Positions 63,971 to 64,000 of a stretch of 64,000 bases of DNA are shown here, one piece after another; positions within the stretch are counted from its first letter, which is position 1, and every line of letters begins with the position of its first letter. A program made the position numbers and the translations under genes. The notes beneath the pieces were generated by a model that made no database searches, was not told the origin of the DNA, and saw only the letters and a program-made list of their open reading frames with translations. The stretch is from Rhodopirellula baltica. Lineage in GTDB: Bacteria; Planctomycetota; Planctomycetia; Pirellulales; Pirellulaceae. The stretch is taken from the NCBI GenBank assembly GCA_002901265.1, contig PPHI01000042.1, positions 1 through 64,000 on the forward strand, in the 5' to 3' direction.

Positions 63971-64000
63971 TGCTCTCTCTTTTGTGGGGGGATTGAGTCG

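Overview
The window reads as chromosomal DNA of a planctomycete, most likely family Pirellulaceae (Rhodopirellula-like). The markers are a DUF1549/DUF1553 protein followed by a DUF1501 protein, two DUF1559 prepilin-like proteins, a PVC-type ThuA/dehydrogenase/cytochrome c giant, small NPY-motif membrane proteins, a TPR-FG-GAP-UnbV lipoprotein and an ECF sigma factor of the planctomycete type. GC content is moderate and genes are spread loosely over both strands, with several gaps of 300-900 bases.

Layout. 1-2471: the end of an unknown gene, a SIR2-like protein, the 3' remnant of a group II intron (end of its reverse transcriptase plus domains 5 and 6) that runs into a small NPY-type gene, and hairpin repeats. 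2472-12682: ThuA-dehydrogenase-cytochrome fusion, Gfo/Idh/MocA oxidoreductase divergent from a XylR-like regulator, and the UnbV lipoprotein. 12869-14682: small lipoprotein plus DUF1559 protein. 14790-20475: RND efflux adaptor and permease with an RlmA-like methyltransferase. 20717-28858: mixed housekeeping genes, including a lipoprotein methyltransferase, fliW, csrA, a tandem ACT protein, an NHL protein, a YbgC-like thioesterase, rnc and a membrane C39-like protease. 29782-35738: DUF1549/1553, DUF1501, sigma factor and a membrane protein whose frame appears broken. 35742-37898: on the minus strand, a graspetide precursor, an ATP-grasp ligase and an ECF sigma factor. 38012-41498: two Gly/Ser-rich secreted proteins around a perfect inverted repeat, a secreted helical protein and a vWA protein. 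41715-46641: metK, a metallophosphoesterase, rplL-rplJ-rplA (no rplK or rpoBC beside them) and pncC. 46912-54993: membrane and hypothetical genes, plus a Tes-like radical SAM gene coupled to an Lgt-like gene. 55076-63970: thioredoxin/YHS protein, rho, a class II tRNA, a thioredoxin lipoprotein, a LysR regulator, a second small-lipoprotein/DUF1559 pair, pyrC and a secreted Pro/Tyr-rich protein.

The most interesting locus is 36413-37898. A 201-residue precursor carries six TTxxxxEE motifs, the core signature of plesiocin-type omega-ester peptides (graspetides). Four bases downstream lies a RimK/MvdD-like ATP-grasp ligase. The leader looks like a twin-arginine signal, a strong terminator isolates the operon upstream, and an ECF sigma gene follows on the same strand. 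Also notable are the Tes-like radical SAM/Lgt-like pair, an atypical tRNA, the group II intron scar and a probable frameshift in a sigma-linked membrane protein.
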